A DNA stretch of 64,000 nt. It comes from Lumbricus rubellus. Taxonomy: Eukaryota; Annelida; Clitellata; Crassiclitellata; Lumbricidae. Position numbers and translations under genes: made by a program. The DNA lies in assembly GCA_945859605.1 (NCBI GenBank), contig OX243822.1, positions 12,887,533-12,951,532 of the forward strand, in the 5' to 3' direction. The notes below the pieces were generated by a model. That model did no database searches and was not told the origin of the DNA. It was given only the letters and a program-made list of their open reading frames with translations. Positions 47,817 to 58,371 of the stretch are shown one piece after another. How positions within the stretch are numbered: the stretch's first letter is position 1; every line of letters begins with the position of its first letter.

Positions 47817-47941
47817 ATGACGTTGACGATGTCAGCCACGGAGGACAGCAAAAAGACCAAGGACAAGGACCAGTCAAAGGACCAACAAGCGAAGCAGGAC
47901 AAAAGCGAGGAAGGACAGAAGACCGCCCCACGATTCGCAAG
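47817..47941 (+). CDS. ASB-type gene, coding exon 1
   Basis: Encodes MTLTMSATEDSKKTKDKDQS and a further charged stretch to FAR, ending CGCAAG|GTGAGC, two bases into a Ser codon. Confidence 0.8.
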
Positions 47942-50900
47942 GTGAGCGGATCCTCTGCACTTCAATCCTGTTGTGTGTATTATATTCGTTGTGATTCAAT
48001 TTTTTTATTTGTCCATAAATTTATGTTGCACCAGATACATGATTGCTTAGTTAATGTATTATTAATTAAATTTAATTAATTAATTCATTAAAAAAATTTG
48101 TATAGTGCCCCTTCAAGAAACCCACTCAGATGCGCTCCTAGCAGAAGAGCAAAGTGCTCAATGGCCGGCTGTGTACGAGACAGGATGACATAGCACACTC
48201 AGGTAGGCAGAGGCACTTCCAAGAAGGCATCGCCAGCCCAGTGCAGCTATCCTGTGGGAGATACGCTGCATGATTGGAAGCCAATTCAGTGTGTCATGCA
48301 ACTAGGCTGTGAAATTATTTTGTATTATGGAGTGTACTAAGTATAGTGGCATAATTAATTAACATTATTTACTATAATAGAACAATACTATAAAATAGTG
48401 TAAATTAGAATTATTGTATCAGATAAATATTTAATGCTACAGTGGTGTGCAAAAGTCTGGAACCACCTCCAAATGTTGACATTTTTTACACCTTCTGACC
48501 TTTTACTGTAATTTTTTCATTGGCCCACTAATTTTTGTGTGTTATTCGTTAAAAGTAATATATTCTGCTATCATAATCGACGTTTTAATGCCAAATATTT
48601 AATTTTTTGACACAAATATAACTTCTGAAACATTTAGTGTAACTTTTGTGAATTTTACGAATCCTGCGTGAAACTGCATCGAGATGTTCTAATCAACATT
48701 AATTTTGAAGGTGGTTCCAGACTTTTGCACACCACTGTAAAACTAAGGTAAACTAGCATTGTATTTGAAATTGTTTATTGGTGTTCGATTGTTGTGTGTT
48801 GAGTTTTGTCGATGATTTCTGTTGTTTTCTTCAGTGTCTCTAAGGCAGTTCAATTGGATGTGGTGGAGCTGTTGAAGCAAGTGTTACAGTGGACGCCTTT
48901 GTACAAACCAGGTCTAAATAAGGCTCTACTCCAAGCAGCCAAGGTTGGATCAGTCGGCTGTGTCAAGGTGAGGATCTACCTACGTAACAGTAATAATAAT
49001 AATAATAATAATAACACACCTCTTTCAGCATCTTTCCGTTTGTACTGAACGCTTTAATGCTGTTTCTTTCTGATCTACTTTTGCACGATCGACCGGCAAC
49101 GATGATCATTAACTCCAGAACAACAACAGCTTTGAGTATTGTTTTTAAAGCCTAAGGGGTCATGTACTTAGGGCAAAAAATGATAATAATAATATATTTA
49201 ATAATAATAGTGTTAGTGATGGTGTAAAAATTGTTTTGTTTGCTTTTTATAATTGCTAAACGTGAACACCTTGTGATTGCTCAGCCATCCATATTTTGGA
49301 ATGCATAAAATTAATGAGTGCTATATAGCATAAGTTAGGGTGCGTAATGGCATTGTTTCACTCAATTGCTGTGGTCATATGACCCTTTGTCTTCAGGATC
49401 ACGCTTGTAACAAGTGACTGTGCCATGTTATCTTAGAGCTCTTTCTTTATTTTTCAAATGCAACATTCATTAACCCTTTAATGCCAAAGGGTATAGGATT
49501 TCCTGTACCATTTACTACCATCTCGGCATTAAAGGGTCAAAAATTCTGATAATTATCGAAGAATTATTGCGACTATGAAAATTTATCTTTGGTGATTGGA
49601 CTCTACGTTTCTGGATATTCTTCTGCGTTTAATTTATTAAAACTTTTCATCGCCTTCGATTGTTTAGCCTGTGACAAGCAAACTTATCTGATTTCGTTCT
49701 CAAATATCTTAGGTGCTGCTTTCTGCTGGCGCCGATGTCGACACCGAGGACGACAACGGTGACACTCCGTTCGTCCATGCCTTCCGTGGCCGTCACGTCT
49801 CCGTCATGGAACAGCTGCGTGACGCAGGCTGCACGACGGAGATCGCAAAGATGAGCCTTGCGCTGAGCACGAAGGATGTCGCGTTCGTAAAACTCTGTCA
49901 CGGCATGGAGATACCGGTGGAAAACGAGGACTGGAACGCAGGGGATCCGGCGGAAGTCCGCATCCTTCTGGACGAGCTCTTCCTCGATCCGTTCGAGGGT
50001 CAGTATGGCCGGCACGGTTTCGACGACAGTCCGTTCATGTATATCGTTCAGGAGGGCAAGCCAGAGATCCTGGAGATGCTCGTGTCGCGACACCCGTGCC
50101 TCGGGAAGTACGAGCCGGAGGACAAGCAGGATAAGATCAACCGTGCGCTGCTGAAGGCCATCAAGCATCACCGGTTGGACAACGTCAAGACGCTGCTCGC
50201 GGGGCTAGACGCAAATCTCGAGGTGCGAGACCCTCAGGGGCGCACGCCGTTCCTGCTCGCCTGCGGGCACGACGAAGTCATCGCCCAGTACCTGATGGAT
50301 CTCGGGTCGGATATCATGTCGACGGACACCGAGGGGTTGACCGCGCTTCACTGGGCCGCGTGCGCCGGTTACGCACGGCTCTGCGAGAACCTGCTGAAGA
50401 AGGGGCTCGCGGTCGACGGACGGGCAAACCTCGGCGCCACTCCCCTCATGGTCGCCTGCTCAAGTTGTCACCCCGACATCGTCGAGCTTTTCCTGCGCTC
50501 CGGCTGCGACCCGAATCTGAAGACGCCCGAAGGGTGGCGCGCCCTGCACGTCGCCGTGCGTGCGTGCGCCCCGTCCGTTCTGAAGCTTCTGCTGCACTAC
50601 GATGCCAATCCAGACGTACAGTCCACAAAGCTCACTCACAACGGCGACGTCGTTCCGGCGAGCACGCCGCTCCTCATCTCGATCTCGCTCAACAGCGTCA
50701 AGATGATCCGACACCTGCTCGACGCCAACTGCGACATCGACCTGCCGGGGCTCGTCTACACGAGCCCGGCGCTCAGCTCGAGCGAGTCGGAGGAGGAGGT
50801 GAAGTACAAGAAGCAGCGCTGCACGCCGATCCAGTACACGATCATGTCGCGAGCGTGGGACATCGCCGAGCTGCTCATCAAGGCCGGCTGCAACGTCGCG

Positions 50901-51161
50901 TCCGTCTGGCTGTGGCTCGAGTACAAGCGCTCGCCGATACACATTCCGGAGGACAAGTCCAAGTACCTGAGACACCTCATCTACCTGGCGACGACCACGC
51001 CGCCGAAGCTCAGGCACCTGGCGCGACGCCGGATCCGCCAGCTTCTCGGAAGGCAGCTTCCGGTTAAAGTGGAGAGCCTGGACACTCTTCCCCCGAGCAC
51101 TCGACAGTTCCTGCTCTTTCACGACCTCTTTCGAGCGCAGCTTGGCTCGTTCGAGGTTTGA
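47817..51161 (+). CDS. ASB-type protein: ankyrin repeats plus SOCS box, 3 coding exons
   Basis: Coding exons 47817-47941, 48835-48967 and 49713-51161 total 1707 nt, 568 aa plus stop, with consistent phases. An N-terminal K/D/Q-rich tail (1-41) precedes ankyrin repeats from about residue 45 to 500 (examples: GDTPFVHAF, GRTPFLLAC, GLTALHWAA, GATPLMVAC, GWRALHVAV). A C-terminal SOCS box lies at about 516-556 (PPKLRHLARRRIRQL, then LDTLPPSTRQFLLF). This architecture is that of ASB proteins, substrate receptors of elongin B/C-CUL5 ubiquitin ligases. I cannot assign an ASB number. The elongin-C-binding BC box normally has a cysteine where this protein has alanine (L-RHL-A-RRR-I). Exon 3 is markedly GC-rich compared with its surroundings. 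An in-frame second ATG lies four codons after the chosen one. Confidence 0.92.
48088..48325 (-). repeat. Shared-tail repeat in ASB intron 1
   Basis: Contains TTTGTATAGTGCCCCTTCAA, then ACTCAGATGCGCTCC, the same core as the SINE tails, followed by about 170 bp of its own sequence. Confidence 0.7.
48440..48737. mobile_element. Tc1/mariner-type MITE with TA duplication
   Basis: A 298-bp element with near-perfect terminal repeats (CAGTGGTGTGCAAAAGTCTG at the left, its complement at the right, about 33 bp with one mismatch), flanked by TA at 48438-48439 and 48738-48739. Confidence 0.93.
48835..48967 (+). CDS. ASB-type gene, coding exon 2
   Basis: Acceptor ttttcttcag, donor AAG|GTGAGG. Reads SVSKAVQLDVVELLKQVLQW, then LNKALLQAAKVGSVGCVK, the first half of an ankyrin unit finished by VLLSAGADVD in exon 3. 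Confidence 0.9.
48968..49712 (+). other. ASB intron 2
   Basis: AAT microsatellites (48992-49012, 49175-49210) and the TTAA palindrome at 49470. No exon seen. Confidence 0.6.
49470..49540. mobile_element. 71-bp TTAA palindrome (piggyBac-like MITE)
   Basis: Arms TTAACCCTTTAATGCC and GGCATTAAAGGGTCAA. Interior homologous, in reverse, to 43521-43591. Confidence 0.85.
49713..51161 (+). CDS. ASB-type gene, coding exon 3
   Basis: Acceptor atatcttag before GTG CTG CTT TCT. 482 codons contain most ankyrin units and the SOCS box; stop TGA at 51159-51161. No intron interrupts the repeat region. Confidence 0.95.
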   Translation: MLLSAGADVDTEDDNGDTPFVHAFRGRHVSVMEQLRDAGCTTEIAKMSLALSTKDVAFVKLCHGMEIPVENEDWNAGDPAEVRILLDELFLDPFEGQYGRHGFDDSPFMYIVQEGKPEILEMLVSRHPCLGKYEPEDKQDKINRALLKAIKHHRLDNVKTLLAGLDANLEVRDPQGRTPFLLACGHDEVIAQYLMDLGSDIMSTDTEGLTALHWAACAGYARLCENLLKKGLAVDGRANLGATPLMVACSSCHPDIVELFLRSGCDPNLKTPEGWRALHVAVRACAPSVLKLLLHYDANPDVQSTKLTHNGDVVPASTPLLISISLNSVKMIRHLLDANCDIDLPGLVYTSPALSSSESEEEVKYKKQRCTPIQYTIMSRAWDIAELLIKAGCNVASVWLWLEYKRSPIHIPEDKSKYLRHLIYLATTTPPKLRHLARRRIRQLLGRQLPVKVESLDTLPPSTRQFLLFHDLFRAQLGSFEV

Positions 51162-52505
51162 GCATCATGCGAAAGAAGTTCGGCGAAATAAAGTGTTTGT
51201 GTATGTATGTGTGTTTGTGTGTGTGCTGGAGCGAGTGTGAAAATTATCCGGCTTTGGGTAGCAGGATGAGTTTCGTATTTGTTTAGGTGCGGAAATGATC
51301 TCCTGAATTGAATTGGCAAGCCAGCAGATAAACTCGCGCGTAGAAGAATTTTCGAGTTTTCTAGGAGTAACGGCCGGAAAATCACAAACAATTTTGTGAG
51401 ACTTTTGGTTCCTCTTTTTAGCGATAGAAATGTTTTCCTGTGAGATTTTCATCGATTCTCTTGTAAAAAAAATTCGCTCATTTTTAAGCGATTTGGATTT
51501 CTGAAGAGAGCGTTGTGAGTCTCTGTACAATTTCTGTATGTCGTGTTTGTTGTGTAAAGTAAGAAGCCAGCAGAAGCAAAGGAGTAATTACGCACGTTTT
51601 GTATGAAACTGCAGATTTTCGCTTTGAAAGCGTCAACTGTGAGATTCTAGGTTTGAGATTGATTTTGCTGAAGCAGTATTTAAGTGGTCTTTGTCTGGAT
51701 CATTTTGAGTAACTTGTCTTGCAAATCGCAAGCTAAAAATGAATGATTATTTGAATGATTATTTGAACGATTATTTAAATGATTACTATGAATGATTATT
51801 TGAACAATTATTTGACTGATTATTCGAATGATTATTTGAACGATTATTTGAATGATTGAATCAGTGGGGTTCTGTGAGAGTCCGGAATGCAGGGTACTTT
51901 CCTGTCACTGCCACGGCGATGTCTGTACAAAACTATCAGATGTTGTAGTCATCTCTTGTTTTGTCATTTCTTAGTTAACTGCTTGTTTACCCTGCTTAGC
52001 CAGGCTGCATGGAGATTTAATTTATTGATTTTTGTGTTGAGTTTCATTTTTCTGCAAAGTTTTAATGTATTTTAATGCAATTATGTCAGTTTTAGTCAAA
52101 CTCGGTGTTGGCCATTTTACGCTTATTTTCTTGAATTTCGTTTTGATCTTGTTTGATGGTTTATATGGTTTTTTGTTTTTGCTCAGCTGCAGTTTTTTGT
52201 TGTTGTCTTATGATTCTCAGACCCAAAAGGGTCATTAAGATTTTATTTTTTGTTATTTGTTAATAGTTAATTTTTATTATTGTTATTGAGTTTATTCGCT
52301 TAGACATATATGTATGAGTTCTGTAAGGTTTTTGACAAATTAGAATAGCATTGTGAAAATATTTTGAAAATCATGGCTGAGCCTTCTACTGCTCTGAACG
52401 ATCTTAGTTTGGATTTAGAATTCAGTCAGATGGCATTGTTTGTGAAAATGACCAAGTGTTTGATGATTACTGATGTGGTGAAGTTGATTTACAGTGTATG
52501 GTGTA
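51162..52505 (+). other. ASB 3' flank and intergenic DNA
   Basis: AATAAA at 51187-51192 lies only 26 nt after the stop; later signals may be the real ones. A tandem GAATGATTATTT repeat (about 12 bp) spans 51738-51860. No gene. Confidence 0.5.
51738..51860 (+). repeat. 12-bp minisatellite GAATGATTATTT
   Basis: About ten variant units, with GAACGATTATTT and GACTGATTATTC forms. Confidence 0.9.
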
Positions 52506-52576
52506 TTTAACTCTTAAACGACCAGCATGTACTAAAATGCATTGAAAACACATGTAGGTGGTCGTTAAAGGGTTAG
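52506..52576. mobile_element. 71-bp TTAA palindrome, diverged
   Basis: Arms TTAACTCTTAAACGACCA and TGGTCGTTAAAGGGTTAG, the same size as the other two 71-bp copies but a different arm sequence. Confidence 0.7.
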
Positions 52577-52839
52577 GAATTTCTAGTGCTCCTCTCGAAG
52601 TTCAGACTGATGAAGGCGCTTGCAGTTTGAAGGTTCTTGAGTGAAAATAGAAGGTTTAAGATGGCTTGGAGAGATCTTTGTTTGAGATTGAGAACATGTG
52701 GGGCCACACGTTCCGACCCACTTTAAATCCTGGGTGACTCTCTAGAGAAATTTTGAAGTGTAGTCAATGTTTACTGTTCCCTGTTTATCTCGACAGTGTG
52801 GATGAAAATAATCATCTGCATTGAATAGCGGCATGCTTT

Positions 52840-53045
52840 GTGGGGCACGGTGGTGTAGTGGTGGATTTGGAGCCGGATGGTTCCATGTTCGAATCCACCT
52901 TAAGCGGCCGTGTAGGGACCTTGAGCAAGTCCTTCACTTGCAATTGCACTTGCGCTTTGGCATGAAATTCCGATGCAGTGTTCGCGCTGTAGTCATGAGC
53001 GTCTCTGACTAGAGGTCGCTAAAATGTGAGAGCTAAATAAAAATG
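52840..53045 (+). mobile_element. tRNA-derived SINE
   Basis: GGGGCACGGTGGTGTAGTGG, B box TGTTCGAATCC, GGGACCTTGAGCAAGTCCTT, then GAGCGTCTCTGACTAG and an A-rich tail. Confidence 0.92.
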
Positions 53046-53814
53046 ATTGAAAAGCAAGGAAAAGAAAGCGATAGACGGTTTGTTTGCATGAATTGCAGAG
53101 CGAGCATTGGCAGATACAGCGTTAGACTCCTTGACAATTCTCAATGGCTGTGAGTGACTCCAATGTTAAAGGCAAAGATATCTGCCTTCTTAACGCGAAT
53201 GGTTCCTACAGTACTACAGTCTGTACATTTTCTAATAATTAGTGTTATTATTCTTGTTATTATTATTATTGGACTTCTTCTTCTTCAGTGTTCTTGATTA
53301 CTGTCTAGTCAGATACGTCATTATTACATAATAATTATTGTGATAGCCTGTACTTGTTAATTTGAATATATTTACTCGTGCGTATAATAGCGTTTCTTTA
53401 TTTGAATTGTCGTTTATGTGTTTCGAAGTAGTAATCGCTGATGCATTGTACTGGTGTTGGTTGAAATTCGGATCTCCTAATGTATAGGCTTGATTGATGA
53501 TCATATTAAAGTTATGCTGTAATCATGAATTTATATAGCACCACTTTAAGAGAAACTCCTCAGAGGAGTAATCTGTAGCTGTGTTCTTATCGGGTCAGTT
53601 TGGACTCATGTTAAGATGATAGAATTTTCCTGACATCGTTGGTGATTTCTTTGGTCAGGTCAAGAATAACATTCCGTGTGCAATGGGTTTTTTTAATCAG
53701 TTCTTTCTCTATTCTTAGATTTACTCTTTGAAATATTTTGTGATTGGTGATTTCTACAGATGATAGGACAAAGATTAGGATTTGGAATAGTTGGCATGAT
53801 GGCAAGGTGTGGGT
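53046..53814. other. Intergenic, short repeat tail only
   Basis: TTATTATTA run at 53243-53270; a shared-tail fragment (TTTATATAGCACCACTTTAA) at 53530-53575. No gene. Confidence 0.5.
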
Positions 53815-54130
53815 GGAGTGCATTCATTCATTCATTCATTCAGAGCATTTATATAGCGCCCCTTCAAGAAACTACTCAGAGGCGCTCCCAGGCCAACCAC
53901 GAACAAAGAAAAAAGACTTGAGGGAGTTGTAGAAAAAATGTAGAACCCAGCCGGATGGACCACAAGTAGAGAGCGAAGCGTAACCGGAAGGTCGTTCCAG
54001 ACGTGGCATGTTGGTTTCTTCGAAAGTCTGCCTTGTAATGGCGAGTGTACGATTTTGAGTATCCCAAGCGACATGATGGAGGAGGCTTTGTATGGACTTA
54101 GACACAATGACCTCGATGTGGATGCACAAT
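53815..54130 (-). mobile_element. Repeat with (ATTC)n end and shared SINE tail
   Basis: ATTCATTC, TTTATATAGCGCCCCTTCAA, then CTCAGAGGCGCTCCCAGGCC, followed by about 230 bp parallel to 45215-45440 (GTCGTTCCAGACGTGGCATG and similar). It is the best-preserved copy in the window. Confidence 0.82.
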
Positions 54131-54163
54131 AATTGTTTAGTGCCATAATAATAACGACAATTT

Positions 54164-54245
54164 ATATGGCGCCGTAACGCGGTCATACCGCTACAAGGGC
54201 GCCTCACAAACAGCCAACTGCAGGATAAGCCTTAGCAAACAGATA
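54164..54245. repeat. Repeat fragment GGCGCCGTAACGCGGTC
   Basis: Related to 26579-26640; ends CTGCAGGATAAGCC. Adjacent to the 53815 repeat. Confidence 0.6.
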
Positions 54246-54635
54246 AGCAAACAGATAAACCATCTACTGGTTTGAGTTGTCATCGTTAGATGTGACCATC
54301 GTAAGGGACCATTTCTCACGCGTTCTTTAACATTTTTATGATGTGATGCTCTCCTCTGTCGAATTAACGACATTTTCACTTCATTAGGTCTAATATGCAT
54401 GCATTTCAATATTTGACTTCGGAGCGTTTACTTGAAATTTTCATAACGTATGTAATTTAAGGAGGTTGTGCGAATGTACGTGTTATTTTATTCACATGGG
54501 TAACTTAAATGCTAACTGTTGATGTACACATGCTCTCTAAGTGAGCCTAATAATGAACCTTTTGCGAAATTGTTCAAAATGCGGACTTTACAGGCTAATT
54601 TTATAGTTTGCTGGTCAGGTCACATGCAGTCAAGT

Positions 54636-54830
54636 TCATTCAAAGATTTATATAGCTCCTCTGCAAGGGACTGCTCAGAGGTGCTCCCTACTCTGGCAGT
54701 ACGGTAAAACAGAATGATTTTAAGGTTAACATAGAATGTCTCTGTTCGGGGAAGTTGGTGTAACTCCAGAAGAAACCCATTCCTGACAATCAGGCCTACC
54801 AACAAGTTCTTAAGAGACAGCACATTACAT
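54636..54830 (-). mobile_element. Shared-tail repeat, third copy
   Basis: TTTATATAGCTCCTCTGCAA, then CTCAGAGGTGCTCCCTACTC and a diverged body. Confidence 0.7.
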
Positions 54831-56381
54831 TTCTTTGGTTTTAGTTCTGTGGCAAGGCATTGTTCTTAATTTTTGCATTGTTTGTGTTTTAATCTGTGTG
54901 ATAACTAATTTCCTAGTCGTTACGTTGCCCTGTATCTACTGGTAACCTCTTTACTTACCTTACCTCTTTACTTATAATATACCCTGCTTATGTCATTGCT
55001 AGACCGTACTTACACTTTATGTGCCTTTGGTTTGTGTGTGTTGAATGTATGCGGGAAATTCTTATCGAAGGTGATGACCGTTGAGTCTGCATGCGGTTTA
55101 AAAACACGACCTATGTTGATGTCACACGAGGTTTGGTTTGGTTTTATACGCAAGTTGAGGTGAACAGCCTGAGCTTTAATTTGCTGCTTGGTCTCTGTGT
55201 GACTTCTTGTGCCATTTATCCCGGACTGGATGCATTATAAAATTATAAATAGCAAGATTATCTTACCATTTGTGTTGCCTGTTACCATACCACTTGGTTT
55301 TGTCTTCTTATCTTACCATTTGTATTGCCTGTTACCATACACTTGTCTTGCTTTCTTATCAGATTGCCACTTGTCTTACCTTTTTATCTTATCCTTTCTT
55401 TTGATTTTTACCTTACCACTTTCCTGTCCTTAACTGCTTCCAATTGACCATGAAGTTATTTCTGCATGTAGCGCTAGGACATTGAAGGAATTGCTCAACA
55501 GGATTTTGCAAGAGTTTTTCTTGTTTCGTTTTGAGTTTTGTAGCACTTAACTGTGTTTTATCGCTGGGTGTTGTGTACGTTGTTTTTCGATCGTGTAATC
55601 AATGCATGCAATTGCTCTGTAGTTCTGTCATTATTTACTTCCTCATTCACATGGCGCATTCACATGGCGCATTCACATGGCGGTTGGTTGTTTGCATAAC
55701 ATTTTTAAAACATAATGGTCAAGCGTATAAATGAAAGGATGTGTGAAAAGCAGCTGTAGGATTGAGGACAATGTACTCTGGAGTTTTGAGTAATGACATT
55801 CTTTCACACAGATCTCTTTGACTATACTTCCCAGAGTTGATATCATGTGCCATATATCGTATGCACTGACAAGTCTATGGGCATGGATTGTACCCATGCA
55901 GGTTTCATGTGTTCCCCTATGGGAGTCTGGGTCCTGCATCAGCTCCATGTGGTACTTCTGTCCAGTTATGCCGTGCTACAGAAAAATCAAGGTGGTCATA
56001 GCTCATGTTTTTGTCGCGTCATGAGCGTGTATCATACGACGCGTTTGGTGTCGTGTTTTTTCCAACCGTGATGTCGTACGTAATAATGAATGTCGTGTTC
56101 TGTAGCCATGCATTGTCGACGTTTGTTTAAAAACTGGAACCTCACTTTATCTATTGACCGATTACACTGTGTTTCATAAAAACAGCGTTGTGTGAATCAG
56201 TATTACACCAGACTTTTCAGTGCTAAATGTCTTAGATGTGTCCGCCAGACCATTAATAGTTTTAAATTTTGGTTTTTTTCAGTTTAAGCACTCATTCATT
56301 TGTTAATTAGATTTGTATAGCATCTTTTCAAAGTTGCCACGCAGTGTTGCTTCTGACTCGAGCAAGGACAAACAGACCAGT
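54831..56381. other. Intergenic with short tandem duplications
   Basis: A roughly 53-bp duplication (TCTTACCATTTGTGTTGCC) at about 55260-55355; a 14-bp unit (CATTCACATGGCG) three times at about 55645-55682. No gene supported. Confidence 0.55.
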
Positions 56382-56480
56382 TTAACCCTTTGAACCCGGA
56401 GACCAAACGGCCCGTCGGGTTCAAAGGGTTAAGGATAGAGTAGAATGCTTTATGTTGTATCCTGGGAAGTAAGCACAGTG
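56290..56480 (-). repeat. Diverged shared-tail repeat interrupted by a TTAA palindrome
   Basis: CATTCATTTG and TTTGTATAGCATCTTTTCAA mark the left end; the 51-bp TTAA element at 56382 splits the body. Confidence 0.55.
56382..56432. mobile_element. 51-bp perfect TTAA palindrome
   Basis: Arms TTAACCCTTTGAACCCG and CGGGTTCAAAGGGTTAA are perfect 17-bp inverted repeats around a 17-bp centre. TTAA lies at both ends. Confidence 0.88.
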
Positions 56481-58037
56481 CCAATGGGAACCCGTTCTAT
56501 GCATGTTCTTCCTCCAACTCTAAGCATGGCTAACTCAGTTGACTCCTTCAAAAAGGATTCAGTACTTATTTAGTTTGCAAGGCCTATCCTGCTGCTGTCA
56601 GTTGTATGTGAGGCACCCTTGTAAATTAACAGCATGGCTTTTGCGACACCATACAGATTGTTATTATAATTTGTTGGCCCTGAGATACTTCATTCCCCCA
56701 GGCTATTAGAAATGATAAAAGTTATTCGAGAAACGTTAGGCTACGTCCATGCTATTGCCAATAATCTATAGAACCTAATAGGCTAGGCGATAATGACCTA
56801 AGCTTATAGATTAGATAAGGCTTACCATACTCTTCTATATACCCTCCGCTTTCTTTGATATGCTTACGCAACTACCTCTACCACCCTCTTTCCAGCAAAG
56901 AGGTTACCACCCTCTTTCCAGCAAAGAGGTTGACGAACTTTGAAGCATGAGTCGTAAATACCTAGGCCTTTAGCCTATGGACCAAAGAGCGACCGAATAG
57001 CGTGGGCTCTATTTACAATGTAGGTTAAAGTTACGCCGATAACAAGCTGGTTCTCAACTGGTATGGAGACTTATCGGCTCTAGACCCAATATTTTATTGA
57101 GACTCAACGCTACCGTACAGCTTTCTTTACCGGGCGTCGATTTGAGACTCGATAGCGTCCTTTTATAGGCCTATAGACCTAGCCTTAAAGTAGGCTAAAT
57201 ATAAAATTATAGGCGCTCAGAGGAGTATCAAGGGGGCCAATCCAACCATCCCCCCATTTCAAAAGTGCATGGGACGTGGCCCACCATTTGGTTTCAACAA
57301 GCTTTAAACTTTTAAAGCAATGCAGCGGGGTATGGCGAGAGAAAAAATATAGTCCATGACTATAGAGAGGTCATATAGTGGCTAGTGGGCCTATATTTCC
57401 AAGGGATTGTGATCAGAATACGACTTTAACAAGTCATCAGTTATTTTGGCAGGGAAAATTGGTATGTTTTACAGCCATATCGAGCAATGACTAAAAAAGA
57501 TCATGAGATTTTTTCTGGTAGGCCTAAAGATCACCAAATATTTTGCCCCCCCTCTTCGAAAATTTCTGTGTCCGCCCGAGAGGGCCCTAGGTCTAGTCTG
57601 CTGGACACAGAAACCCGATTAATATTAATGCTTGTTTAGTATTTATCTGCCGAGGCCAATGCGTTTTTTATTGAGTAGACAACAGGCAGAACACTGTAGG
57701 TAGGCTAAACAGAGAAGAAATCTGCTGAATGGCAGTGCATGAAGTGTGCTAAAGTTAGTGCCTGGGCACCCCTTACCTTTCCAAAAGAAGTGCCAGGACG
57801 CCCCTGCCTTTCCAGGCTGTGCTGGCCAATAAGTGGCAGGACGATGTTCTGATTTTAAATTAAGTGCATGGACGCCGCCCATGACCGTACAGCCTCAGAT
57901 TAAGCCCTTGTGAATGGTTGAGGAAAATCATCATTCTCATTGCACAGAATGGCTCCAACAAGGATCTGTCTGTCTCCGTAGCAAGAGTTTTCGTCCAAGG
58001 GAATTAGAGCAGGCCGCAAATTAGGTAGGCTAAAATC
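56433..58037. other. Intergenic, no gene
   Basis: A 28-bp unit (TACCACCCTCTTTCCAGCAA) is duplicated at about 56879-56934. 57235-57590 and 57645-57885 contain G- or C-rich runs and CCGCCCATG-type ends like the hAT-like elements, but no matching second ends were found. Confidence 0.5.
58032..58035 (-). terminator. Pol III terminator of the tRNA gene
   Basis: TTTT on the minus strand starting three bases beyond the discriminator. Confidence 0.85.
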
Positions 58038-58110
58038 CGAGCCTGCCAGGATTCGAACCTGGAATCTTCTGATCCGTAGTCAGACGCGTTATCCATTGCG
58101 CCACAGGCCC
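58038..58110 (-). tRNA. tRNA-Arg (anticodon ACG)
   Basis: The 73-nt minus-strand gene starts GGGCCTGTGGCGCAATGGAT and ends CAGGCTC plus discriminator G. The anticodon stem TCTGA/TCAGA encloses the loop CTACGGA, giving anticodon ACG. The T loop is GGTTCGAATCC. The acceptor stem pairs fully with one G-T wobble. There is no intron and no encoded CCA. A TTTT terminator (58032-58035) follows within six bases. All parts are intact, so it is probably functional. A34 should be edited to inosine to read CGN codons. Confidence 0.96.
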
Positions 58111-58371
58111 AACCAATTATGTGTATTGCCTATTTGCTACACATCGTAATCTATTGTTTACCTCCCGTCTCGTACGCAGCGAAGCCCAGTACGTAGGCCT
58201 ATTTTATGACATAAGAGGAATGCTTCAACTTGCTTAGCCACGTTGCTTTCAATGGAGATTACGCAGATGACAACAGATTTTCTAGTTCGCTTTATAAATA
58301 AGCTTCGCAAGCCTCGAACCAAAAAGGCGAAAGACATCCTGCAGATTATAAGAAAGGGCCACAGCTTTGAG
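58111..58371. other. Intergenic flank of the tRNA
   Basis: Nothing recognised except GCTTTGAG at 58364-58371, the left target duplication of the next element. Confidence 0.5.

Noticed and set aside
50360..51122. Arg-rich overlapping frames on both strands of the ASB exon
   Set aside because: Shadow frames caused by high GC3; ankyrin and SOCS-box homology fixes the real frame.
57235..57885. Two more hAT-like elements suggested by G/C runs and a CCGCCCATG end
   Set aside because: No second end and no 8-bp duplication could be matched, so boundaries would be invented.
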